This document shows, one piece after another, positions 38,539 through 48,986 of a stretch of 64,000 bases of DNA (its first letter is position 1; each line of letters opens with the position of its first letter). The stretch covers positions 1,364,001 through 1,428,000 of the forward strand of contig NZ_BMKC01000001.1 of assembly GCF_014643775.1 (NCBI RefSeq), read 5' to 3'. Source of the stretch: Arenimonas soli. GTDB taxonomy: Bacteria > Pseudomonadota > Gammaproteobacteria > Xanthomonadales > Xanthomonadaceae. The notes under the pieces were generated by a model. That model was not told the origin of the DNA. It saw nothing but the letters and a program-made list of their open reading frames with translations, and ran no database searches. The position numbers were made by a program, and so were the translations under genes.

Positions 38539-38805
38539 ATGACCCCCAAGATCAAGACCAACCTGATGGCCCTGGCTGTTTCGCTCAGCGTCCTGGTGGC
38601 CGGCTACGGCCTCGGCGAGGCGCCGAGCCAGCCTGTCTCGCTGGCGCCTGCGACGAACCTCGTCGCGGTCGAAACCGACGAGCAAGCCGCCCCGGACGCC
38701 GAAGCCCTGCTGCGGGCACACCAGATCAGCCGCGGCGCCCTCAAGCGCCAGATCGCCATGCCCTACGTGTCCATGGCCGCCCTCATGCCCCGCCGGGAGT
38801 CCTGA
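38539..38805 (+). CDS. Small leader protein of the GntR operon (88 aa)
   Basis: This first gene after the GntR-controlled promoter has an AGGAGG-like ribosome-binding site (GGGAGGCC). It encodes an N-terminal hydrophobic helix (about 8-25, NLMALAVSLSVLVAGYGLG), so it is a secreted or single-pass membrane protein. A polar tail ends MPYVSMAALMPRRES. I recognise no domain. Its stop is 1 base before the GntR start, so the genes are co-expressed. It may be a partner of the ABC exporter encoded downstream; that is inferred from position. Confidence 0.7.
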   Translation: MTPKIKTNLMALAVSLSVLVAGYGLGEAPSQPVSLAPATNLVAVETDEQAAPDAEALLRAHQISRGALKRQIAMPYVSMAALMPRRES

Positions 38806-38806
38806 A

Positions 38807-39169
38807 ATGACCATCGCATGGAATGACAGCGCGCCGATCTACCGGCAGCTCAAGGACAAGGTGGTGGCGATGATGCTCGACGGCATCCTGCTGCCCGGCG
38901 AGGCCCTGCCCTCGGTCCGGCAGATCGCCGCCGAATACCAGCTCAACCCAATCACCGTCTCCCGCGCCTACCAGGAGCTGGCGGACGAAGGACTCGTGGA
39001 AAAAAGAAGGGGACTTGGCATGTACGTGACCGAAGGGGCGCGCGAAAACCTGCTGGCATCCGAGCGGGACCGCTTCCTGAAGGAAGAGTGGCCGCTGGTG
39101 GTCGAGCGCATCCAGCGCCTCGGCCTGGACATCGGGAAACTCATGGCCCAGGCGAAGGAGAGCAACTGA
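38807..39169 (+). CDS. GntR-family transcriptional regulator, YtrA subfamily
   Basis: The 120-residue protein is a GntR winged helix (about 8-78: PIYRQLKDKVVAMMLDGILLPGEALPSVRQIAAEYQLNPITVSRAYQEL). The wing is EKRRGLGMYV, and a short helical C-terminal arm follows instead of a large effector domain. This short form defines the YtrA subfamily, which typically represses its own ABC transporter operon in response to cell-envelope-acting compounds. It lies behind a matching operator and overlaps the ATPase start (TGATG). Confidence 0.93.
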   Translation: MTIAWNDSAPIYRQLKDKVVAMMLDGILLPGEALPSVRQIAAEYQLNPITVSRAYQELADEGLVEKRRGLGMYVTEGARENLLASERDRFLKEEWPLVVERIQRLGLDIGKLMAQAKESN

Positions 39170-40029
39170 TGAGCGCCGTCATTTCCGCACGCAACCTCTC
39201 CAAGCGCTACGGCAAGGGCAAGCCCGCCGTTGATTCGATCAGCTTCGAGATCCCCGCCGGCCGCATCGTCGGCCTGATCGGCCCGAACGGGTCGGGCAAG
39301 ACCACCACGCTCAAGGCCGCGCTGGGTCTGGTGCCCTTCGAGGGCGAACTCAAGGTGCTGGGCAAGAACCCGCGCACCGAGCGCGACGACGTGATGCAGG
39401 ACGTGTGCTTCATCGCCGACGTGGCCGTGCTGCCGCGCTGGCTGAAGGTGAAGGACGCCGTGGACTTCGTGGCCGGCGTGCACCCGCGCTTCGACCGCAA
39501 GAAGGCCGAGGCCTACCTGGCGCACACCAAGCTGCACCCGGAAATGAGGGTCAAGCAGATGTCCAAGGGCATGATCGTGCAGCTGCACCTGGCGCTCGTG
39601 ATGGCCATCGACGCCAAGCTGCTGGTGCTCGACGAACCGACGCTGGGCCTGGACATCCTCTACCGCAAGCAGTTCTACCAGAACCTGCTCGAGGACTACT
39701 TCGACGAGAACAAGACCATCGTCGTCACCACCCACCAGGTCGAGGAGATCGAACACATCCTCACCGACCTGATGTTCATCCGCGAAGGCAAGATCGTGCT
39801 TTCCGCGACGATGGACGAAGTGGGCGAACGCTTCACCGAGGTCATGGTGCCGGCCGACAAGGCCGAAGCCGCGCGTGCCCTCAAGCCCATCGACGAACGC
39901 ACCGTGTTCGGCAAGGCCGTGATGCTGTTCGACGGCGTGCCCCGCGACCAGGTCGCCAGCTTCGGCGAGGTCCGCAACCCCGGCATCGCCGACCTGTTCG
40001 TCGCCACCATGAAAGGAACCTACGCATGA
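39169..40029 (+). CDS. ABC transporter ATP-binding protein
   Basis: The 286-residue nucleotide-binding subunit has Walker A GPNGSGKT at 38-45. The signature region QMSKGM stands in place of LSGGQ, a form common in ABC-2 exporters. Walker B LLVLDEPTLGLD and the H-loop TTHQVEE follow. The start at 39169 overlaps the GntR stop, and its stop overlaps the permease ATG. With the permease it should form an exporter of the YtrBC type; the substrate (peptide, antibiotic or lipid) is unknown. Confidence 0.94.
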   Translation: MSAVISARNLSKRYGKGKPAVDSISFEIPAGRIVGLIGPNGSGKTTTLKAALGLVPFEGELKVLGKNPRTERDDVMQDVCFIADVAVLPRWLKVKDAVDFVAGVHPRFDRKKAEAYLAHTKLHPEMRVKQMSKGMIVQLHLALVMAIDAKLLVLDEPTLGLDILYRKQFYQNLLEDYFDENKTIVVTTHQVEEIEHILTDLMFIREGKIVLSATMDEVGERFTEVMVPADKAEAARALKPIDERTVFGKAVMLFDGVPRDQVASFGEVRNPGIADLFVATMKGTYA

Positions 40030-40997
40030 ACACCTTCAAATGGCTGCTCAAGCGCGAATACTGGGAGCACCGCGGCGGCCTGTTCTGGGCGCCGGTCATC
40101 ACCTCGGCGATCTTCGTGTTCTTCACCATCGTCGCGCTCACCCTCGCCGCCTTCGGCATCAACCAGGCCGACGAGGTCGAGATCGGGCTCAACCTCTCGG
40201 AAGGCATCGCGCAGCTGGCCGACCCGGCCAACCGCGCGGACGTCACCGCCGGACTCGAGCTGATCTTCTACATGCTGGGCAACCCGATCATGGGCGTGAT
40301 GGCCTTCGTCGGCTTCTTCTACTGCCTGGGCTCGCTGTACGACGAGCGCAAGGACCGCAGCATCCTGTTCTGGAAGTCGCTGCCGATCTCCGACCGTGAA
40401 ACCGTCGGTTCCAAGGTCTTCACCGCCGCCCTGATCGTGCCTGCGATCGGCGTGGTGGGCGCCACGGTCACGGCCCTGCTGATCATGGTGGTGCTGTCCC
40501 TGTTCATCCTGATGCACGGGGCCAACCCCATCTACCTGTGGGACGTCGGCGCCATCAGCCGGGCCATCTTCAACATGGTTGCCTCCCTGCCGATCTACGC
40601 GCTCTGGGCACTGCCGACCATCGGCTGGCTGATGCTGTGCTCGGCCTGGTTCCGTCGGGTGCCCTTCATCTGGGCGGTGCTGATCCCGATCCTGAGCGGC
40701 GTGCTGGTCTGGATGGTTGGCCTGATGGAGCTGTTCGGCAAGGGCGCCGACTGGTTCTGGGGCCAGGTGGTGGGCCGCGTGCTCAGCGGCACCCTGCCCG
40801 GCATGGACATCGTCTACCGCCTGGCCCACGACCCCGTGCAGATCCAGGGTGACGGGCCGCGGGAGATCGCCCAGTACATCTCCGTCGGCGCCAACTACAC
40901 CGTCTTCGCGATTCCGCAGATGTGGATCGGCATCGCCCTGGGCGCGCTGATGATCTACGCGGCGATCCGCCTGCGCGGCAACAGCGACGAAGGTTGA
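40026..40997 (+). CDS. ABC transporter permease (ABC-2 type)
   Basis: The 323-residue membrane subunit has about six hydrophobic segments (near 25-48, 85-110, 140-165, 180-205, 225-245 and 290-312). A large periplasmic loop separates the first two. The segment SLYDERKDRSILFWKSLPISDRETVGSK is characteristic of ABC-2 exporters working with YtrB-type ATPases. The ATG overlaps the ATPase stop (ATGA). A GC-rich hairpin terminator follows. Confidence 0.9.
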   Translation: MNTFKWLLKREYWEHRGGLFWAPVITSAIFVFFTIVALTLAAFGINQADEVEIGLNLSEGIAQLADPANRADVTAGLELIFYMLGNPIMGVMAFVGFFYCLGSLYDERKDRSILFWKSLPISDRETVGSKVFTAALIVPAIGVVGATVTALLIMVVLSLFILMHGANPIYLWDVGAISRAIFNMVASLPIYALWALPTIGWLMLCSAWFRRVPFIWAVLIPILSGVLVWMVGLMELFGKGADWFWGQVVGRVLSGTLPGMDIVYRLAHDPVQIQGDGPREIAQYISVGANYTVFAIPQMWIGIALGALMIYAAIRLRGNSDEG

Positions 40998-41005
40998 TTC
41001 CCCCG

Positions 41006-41040
41006 GCGGGGCGGGCCTGGTTGGCCGCCCCGCTGTTTTG
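41006..41040 (+). terminator. Hairpin with U-tract after the permease gene
   Basis: The stem GCGGGGCGG(G)CC/GGCCGCCCCGC has one bulged G (41006-41017 with 41023-41033) and is followed by TGTTTTG. The downstream genes start only 30 bases on, so it may be a partial terminator within a longer transcript. Confidence 0.65.
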
Positions 41041-41069
41041 TCCCACCCATCCCATTGCAGAGGCTTCCC

Positions 41070-41630
41070 ATGTCCCGACTCCTGTTTCTCCTGCTCGTAC
41101 CGACCCTGGCCCTGGCCGGTTGTGGCGGCAAAGACGACGCCGGGCGCGAACTGTCCCTCTCCGAGAAAGTGACCCGCGAAGTCCGCGAGGAAATGGCCAG
41201 GGAAAACCTGGACGTCGGCGGCGGCAAGGACCTGCCCCATGCCGAGCTGACGCCAGAGGGCGAGCTGCTCATCGACGGCAAGCCGGTCGGCCTCGACCCC
41301 GCCCAGCGTGAGCTGGCGCTGGCCTACCGCGGCAACATCGCGGCCATCGCCGAAGCGGGCGCCGGCATCGGGCTGCAAAGCGCCGAACTGGCCAAGGACA
41401 GCATCGTGCTTGCATTCCAGGGTCTCGCCAGCGGCGAAGGCACCGCTTCGGTGGAAGAAAAGACCAGGGAAAAGGCCAAGGAAATCGAAGCCACCGCCAA
41501 GGCCCTGTGCGACCGCCTGCCGGCCCTCTACCAGAGCCAGCAAGCCCTGGCCGCAGCGGTTCCGGAGTACGCGCCCTATGCCGACATGGACGAGTCGGAC
41601 ATCGATGACTGCCACGTCAACGTCAACTGA
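41070..41630 (+). CDS. YggN/DUF2884-like lipoprotein
   Basis: The 186-residue product has a lipoprotein signal (MSRLLFLLLVPTLALAGC, lipidated Cys 18). The mature part includes AELTPEGELLIDGKPVGLDPAQRELALAYR, which matches the core of the YggN/DUF2884 periplasmic family. A helical region and a final DCHVNVN follow. The function is unknown. It is followed after 16 bases by a DUF4097 gene and then a serine hydrolase, all apparently co-transcribed and possibly reading through from the GntR operon. Confidence 0.78.
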   Translation: MSRLLFLLLVPTLALAGCGGKDDAGRELSLSEKVTREVREEMARENLDVGGGKDLPHAELTPEGELLIDGKPVGLDPAQRELALAYRGNIAAIAEAGAGIGLQSAELAKDSIVLAFQGLASGEGTASVEEKTREKAKEIEATAKALCDRLPALYQSQQALAAAVPEYAPYADMDESDIDDCHVNVN

Positions 41631-41646
41631 GCCCGGAGGCCCGACC

Positions 41647-42408
41647 ATGAAGCTCCTCGCCCTGCCCCTGCTGCTCCTGCCCGGCCTCGCCGCGGCCAGC
41701 GACTGCAAGCATGAAGAAAACCGCCAGCTGGCGCTCGACCTGGACGGCATCAGCCAGGTACGTTTTGAAGTCACCGCGCACGACCTGCGCGTGGACGGCG
41801 TCGCCGCCGAGAAGGCCGAACCGCTGCGCATCCGCGCCTGCGCGTCCGACCCCGACTACCTGCCGCAGCTGGTGGTCGAATCGAGCCGCCGCGGCGACAC
41901 GCTGGTGGTCCGCATCGAACGCAAGGGCCGCACCTCCGGCATCTTCTTCAGCCCCACTTATGCCAACCTCGACGTTCAGGCGCGCCTGCCGGCGGACCTG
42001 GCCTACGACATCGACCTGGGTTCGGGCGACGTGGAGATCAACGGCGTCGCCACCCTGTCCGCCGACGTCGGATCGGGCGACCTGGACGCCCGTTCGATCG
42101 CCGGTGCGGTCACGGCCCGGGTCGGGTCGGGCGACATCGAACTCGACGACATCGGCAGCCTGGACCTGCGCGCGGTCGGCTCCGGCGACCTCGACGCCAG
42201 CCGCATCCGCGGCGACGTGGACGTCGGTTCCCTGGGCTCTGGCGACATCACGCTCGACGGCGTTGGCGGCAGCGTGCGCGTCGGTCGCATCGGCTCGGGC
42301 GACCTCGACGTCGACGACGTCGCCGGCGACCTGGTGGTCGGCCGGCTGGGCAGCGGCGACGTCGACCATGGCCGCGTCCGCGGCAAGGTCAGCGTCCCGA
42401 AGGACTGA
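41647..42408 (+). CDS. Secreted DUF4097-like beta-repeat protein
   Basis: The 253-residue product has a Sec signal (MKLLALPLLLLPGLAAA). After an N-terminal domain (about 20-120), the C-terminal half is a run of seven units of 18-19 residues. Each begins GSGD[VLI] and continues with alternating hydrophobics, for example GSGDLDARSIAGAVTARV. The pattern predicts a right-handed beta-helix or stacked solenoid, as in DUF4097 adhesin-like proteins. A role at the envelope is inferred. It lies 16 bases after the YggN-like gene and 7 before the serine hydrolase gene. Confidence 0.82.
   Translation: MKLLALPLLLLPGLAAASDCKHEENRQLALDLDGISQVRFEVTAHDLRVDGVAAEKAEPLRIRACASDPDYLPQLVVESSRRGDTLVVRIERKGRTSGIFFSPTYANLDVQARLPADLAYDIDLGSGDVEINGVATLSADVGSGDLDARSIAGAVTARVGSGDIELDDIGSLDLRAVGSGDLDASRIRGDVDVGSLGSGDITLDGVGGSVRVGRIGSGDLDVDDVAGDLVVGRLGSGDVDHGRVRGKVSVPKD
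42018..42395 (+). repeat. Seven in-frame repeats of about 54-57 bp in the DUF4097-like gene
   Basis: Each unit encodes Gly-Ser-Gly-Asp followed by about 14 residues. The DNA copies keep the GG(T/C)TC(G/C)GG(C/G)GAC core but otherwise differ in sequence. This looks like an old protein-level repeat rather than a recent DNA amplification. Confidence 0.75.
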
Positions 42409-42415
42409 GGCAGGC

Positions 42416-44851
42416 ATGAGGATGCGTTCGTTCCTGGCCACGGCCACGGCCCTGGCCCTGGCCCTGGCCCTGGCCCTGGCCAGCAACGCTCCTGCCGTCG
42501 CGCCCGCGGCCATCGAAACCATCGAGCGCGGGCTCCTGCCCGGGCAGTACCTGGAAGGGCAGCTGCAAACACGCTCGATCGCCGAAGCCATGCTCGAGGA
42601 CAACATCCCGGGCCTGAGCATGGTCTTCATCGACAAGGGCGAGATTGCCTGGCAAAGAAGCTACGGTTACGCCGACCTCGCCTCCCTGTCCCCCGTCACC
42701 CCGGAGACGGTCTTCACGGGCGCTTCGCTGAGCAAGCCGCTGGCTGCGGTCACGGCCCTGCAGCTGGTCGAGAAGGGAAAGATTGGCCTGGATGACGACG
42801 TCAATCGCCACCTGGTGTCCTGGAAGGTCCCGGACAGCGCATTCGTCGCCACCCGGCCGGTGACGCTGCGGCAGCTGATCGGCCATCGCGCGGGCATCGC
42901 GAATTACGTGTCCGGATCGTACGACCTTGGCCAGGACGTACCCACCGTGACTGAACTGCTTGAGGGCAGCCCGCCCTCCAAGGATCCGAAGACGGCGTCG
43001 TTCGCAGTGCCGGGACAGGAGTACAGGTATTCCAACCCCGGCTATCTGGTCGTGCAGCAGCTGATCGAGGACGTGGCCGGAACGAGCTTCGAGGTTGCGG
43101 CCCGTTCGGCGATATTCGAGCCGGTCGCGATGGATGACAGCTCCTTCCTTCAGCCCATGCCCGACCGCCTGGGGGTCCGCAGGGCAACCGGCTACAGCGA
43201 GGACCTGGACCCGTATCCCTACCAGCTGTTTCCGTTCAAGGCGGCCGGAGGCGTCTGGAGCACCCCGACCGACCTGGCCCGGTTCGCCATGACGTTGATC
43301 GACGACCACCATGGCGGCGGCGTCCTGCTGTCGCGTGAAACGACCAGGCAGGTCTTCGCGCGCGACAAGATCAAGCTCGGGTTCACCAAGCATTTCGTGG
43401 AGGGCTCGGACGACATCGTCTTCGACCACTGGGGAAGCAACGTGGGCTTCACCAGCTACCTGGTCGGTTCCCTGGAAAAGCGACAGGTCCTGGTCGTCAT
43501 GACCAACAGCGACAAGGGCTTCGATCTGATGGCCGCGATCGCCCGGACCGTTGCCCGCCAGTACGGCTGGAAGCCCATCGAGCCCAAGGTCCTGGTCCGC
43601 CACGAGCTGGACCCGAAGGCGTTGCCGGACTTCGGCGGGGAGTTCGGCGGCGGGCCAGGGGAAAACGAACGGTTCGTCTTCTTGGCTGAAGGCGAGCGCC
43701 TTTATCTGGCCAGCAAGGCAGACGAAGAGAGGGCGCCGCTGGTGGCCGTCGGGGAACAGACCTTCATCGACCCGGCGCGCAACACCACGTATGAGTTCCT
43801 CAGGAACCGGGCAGGCGAGGTCGCGTGGCTCAGGGTGACTCTGGACAGCGGCTACAACTCTGACTATCCGAAGCGCCCGACGACGTCGGATTTCATCGGC
43901 AAGAGCATGCAGCAGGCCGGTGTCGAGGGGCTGGCCGTCGCGGTGATCCGGGACGGCAAGATCGTCCTGGATGAAGGTTTTGGTGTCACCAATGCCCGGA
44001 CGGGCGGCAAGGTGGATGCGCGGACCCTGTTCGAGGCCGCTTCCCTGTCCAAACCCGTGTTCGCCTACTTCGCGCTGTCACTGGCCCGGCAGGGTGTCGT
44101 CGATCTCGACCAGCCAGTGCATGCCTACTGGGACCACCCGGAGCTCGCGGACGACCCCGGGCACGAACGGATCACCGCCCGCATGCTGCTGACTCATACC
44201 TCCGGCCTGCCCAACTGGCGCTCGGAAAGCGGTGGCAGGCTCGCGCTGTCGTTCGCACCGGGGACGGCCTTCCAGTATTCGGGAGAAGGCTATGAGTACC
44301 TGCGCGGCGTGATCCAGAAGCAGCTGGGGCTCGACGACGACGCATTGCAGGCGCTGCTGGACGAGCAGGTGACACGGGCCGTGGGCGCCGGGTTCATGAT
44401 GTACACCTGGGATGACGCCATTCCGACGCGGAAGGCCTACGGCCATCGCGACGGCAAGCCCACCGACAACCACCGCCACGACCACAACTTCGGGGCGTCC
44501 TACAGCCTCAACACCACGGCCGGCGACTACGCCAGGTTCGTCGCCGCCTTGCTGCGGCCCGAGAGCCCCGACAAGCAGGAAATCGCCGACGAGCTCCTTG
44601 CGCTGCAGACAACGCTTCCGACCAAGGCCGGCGAACCCCACCGGACCCTGGGCTTCGCCGTAAAGGACACCGGAGGCCGCCTGATGTACTACCACTCGGG
44701 CAACAATGGCGACTTCCGCTCATACGTCCATTTCTACCGGGACACCGGCGATGGCGTCGTCCTGCTGAGCAATTCCGACAAACTCATTGCCTCGGGCCTG
44801 GCCCGACAGATCGTCGAGCACCTGGGCCAGCCCTGGCCGCATTCCCCCTGA
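42416..44851 (+). CDS. Secreted double-domain serine hydrolase (two beta-lactamase/PBP-like domains)
   Basis: The 811-residue product has a signal peptide built on an (Ala-Leu) run (residues 11-22). Two class C beta-lactamase-related domains follow. Domain 1 (about 45-385) has S104-x-x-K107, Y205-S-N207 and H338-W-G340. Domain 2 (about 488-805) has S543-x-x-K546, Y621-S-G623 and H760-S-G762. A linker (about 390-485) resembles the small beta domain that often follows such hydrolases. Single-domain relatives are esterases, peptidases or D-amino-acid hydrolases. Both nucleophile motifs are intact, so both halves may be active. The start could also be the ATG two codons later. Confidence 0.87.
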   Translation: MRMRSFLATATALALALALALASNAPAVAPAAIETIERGLLPGQYLEGQLQTRSIAEAMLEDNIPGLSMVFIDKGEIAWQRSYGYADLASLSPVTPETVFTGASLSKPLAAVTALQLVEKGKIGLDDDVNRHLVSWKVPDSAFVATRPVTLRQLIGHRAGIANYVSGSYDLGQDVPTVTELLEGSPPSKDPKTASFAVPGQEYRYSNPGYLVVQQLIEDVAGTSFEVAARSAIFEPVAMDDSSFLQPMPDRLGVRRATGYSEDLDPYPYQLFPFKAAGGVWSTPTDLARFAMTLIDDHHGGGVLLSRETTRQVFARDKIKLGFTKHFVEGSDDIVFDHWGSNVGFTSYLVGSLEKRQVLVVMTNSDKGFDLMAAIARTVARQYGWKPIEPKVLVRHELDPKALPDFGGEFGGGPGENERFVFLAEGERLYLASKADEERAPLVAVGEQTFIDPARNTTYEFLRNRAGEVAWLRVTLDSGYNSDYPKRPTTSDFIGKSMQQAGVEGLAVAVIRDGKIVLDEGFGVTNARTGGKVDARTLFEAASLSKPVFAYFALSLARQGVVDLDQPVHAYWDHPELADDPGHERITARMLLTHTSGLPNWRSESGGRLALSFAPGTAFQYSGEGYEYLRGVIQKQLGLDDDALQALLDEQVTRAVGAGFMMYTWDDAIPTRKAYGHRDGKPTDNHRHDHNFGASYSLNTTAGDYARFVAALLRPESPDKQEIADELLALQTTLPTKAGEPHRTLGFAVKDTGGRLMYYHSGNNGDFRSYVHFYRDTGDGVVLLSNSDKLIASGLARQIVEHLGQPWPHSP
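42448..42481 (+). repeat. Hexanucleotide tandem repeat GGCCCT in a signal-peptide region
   Basis: Five full copies of GGCCCT plus four bases of a sixth run in frame and encode Ala-Leu repeats. They form most of the hydrophobic core of the serine hydrolase's signal peptide. Confidence 0.9.
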
Positions 44852-44887
44852 CACTTCCCGGATCCCGTGCTTTCCGCCGCGGGTCTG

Positions 44888-46294
<1,407 letters not shown>

Positions 46295-46367
46295 GGTCGG
46301 ACTCCGGTGGATCGTGCCCGCAGCATAGCGCCCCCTGCAGGAGCGGGGTCCGGCGGCGAGCGGGTAG

Positions 46368-47771
<1,404 letters not shown>

Positions 47772-47791
47772 TTTTCTGCCACGGAAGCTAA

Positions 47792-48982
47792 ATGCCCCGA
47801 CACCCGATTGAAGTCGCCGGATCGACCAAGCAGCCGCTGGGCATGCCGGCGGCGGCGTTCCTGCGGGACTACTGGCAGAAGCGGCCGCTGCTGGTCCGGC
47901 AGGCGTTTCCGGATTTCCAGTCGCCGATTTCGCCCGAGGACCTGGCCGGGCTGGCCTGCGAAGAAGCGGCGCTGTCGCGCATCGTCATGCACGACCGCGC
48001 GCGCGACCGCTGGGAGCTGCGCACCGGTCCCTTCGACGAAGCCATGTTCCCGGACCTGCCGCGCCAGGACTGGACCCTGCTGGTCCAGGACGTGGACAAG
48101 TGGGACATGGACATCCGCGCCCTGCTTGACGCCTTCCACTTCCTGCCGGCCTGGCGGCTCGACGACATCATGGTCAGCTTCGCCGCGCCCGGTGGTTCGG
48201 TCGGCGCACACGTCGACCAGTACGACGTGTTCCTGCTGCAGGCCCAGGGCCACCGGCGCTGGCAGATCGACAGCCGCACCGGCGCGCCGCTGGACTTTCG
48301 CGACGACGTCGAGCTGAAGCTGCTGTCGTATTTCGATCCCGACCACGACTGGGTCCTGGCCCCCGGCGACATGCTCTACCTGCCGCCCGGCGTGCCCCAC
48401 CACGGCGTCGCCGAAGACGCCTGCCTCACCTTCTCGGTCGGCATGCGCGCACCCTCGCGCGCCGAACTGATGGTGGACCTGGCCGAAGAACTGGCCGCGG
48501 CCCTGCCCGAGGAATCCCGCTACGCCGACCCCGACCTGGCGCCGGCGCGCGACGCCTGGGAAATCGACGACGCCGCCTTCGGGCGCCTGCGCGCCGCGCT
48601 CGCCGACCTGCAGTCGCCGGACGAGGACCGCCTGCGCGCCTGGTTCGGCCGTTTCATCACCCAGTACCGCGCCGGCGGCGAGATCGAGGCGCCGGCCCGC
48701 GCCCCGGATGCCAATGCAGTGGCCAAAGGCCTGGACCAGGGCGGCATCCTGCTGCGGCATCCGCATTCGCGGGTTGCCTGGGCGCGGCAAGGCCGCGGTG
48801 CCCGGCTGTTCGCCAACGGCCTGGTCCTGTCGCTGGGCGTCGCCGACGCGCGGCGCCTGGCCGCCGCCGAACGCCTGGACGCCGCCGGACTGGCCGCGCT
48901 CGGCGCCCGGGGCCGTGAAGCACTGCATACCCTGGTGGCCGCCGGCCACTACCAACTGGTCAAGCCACGACGCCGACGGTGA
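47792..48982 (+). CDS. roxA: Ribosomal oxygenase (JmjC-type 50S L16 arginine hydroxylase, YcfD/RoxA-like)
   Basis: The Fe(II)/2-oxoglutarate-dependent cupin oxygenase of the YcfD family hydroxylates an arginine of ribosomal protein L16 in E. coli. The 396 residues show FLRDYWQKRPLLVRQAF near the N terminus. The iron triad is H140-x-D142 (GAHVDQYDVFLLQ) plus H203 in LPPGVPHHG. The segment DDIMVSFAAPGGSVG is typical. A C-terminal winged-helix-like part follows. It lies 20 bases after purB and 4 bases before the GNAT gene. Confidence 0.92.
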   Translation: MPRHPIEVAGSTKQPLGMPAAAFLRDYWQKRPLLVRQAFPDFQSPISPEDLAGLACEEAALSRIVMHDRARDRWELRTGPFDEAMFPDLPRQDWTLLVQDVDKWDMDIRALLDAFHFLPAWRLDDIMVSFAAPGGSVGAHVDQYDVFLLQAQGHRRWQIDSRTGAPLDFRDDVELKLLSYFDPDHDWVLAPGDMLYLPPGVPHHGVAEDACLTFSVGMRAPSRAELMVDLAEELAAALPEESRYADPDLAPARDAWEIDDAAFGRLRAALADLQSPDEDRLRAWFGRFITQYRAGGEIEAPARAPDANAVAKGLDQGGILLRHPHSRVAWARQGRGARLFANGLVLSLGVADARRLAAAERLDAAGLAALGARGREALHTLVAAGHYQLVKPRRRR

Positions 48983-48986
48983 CGCC

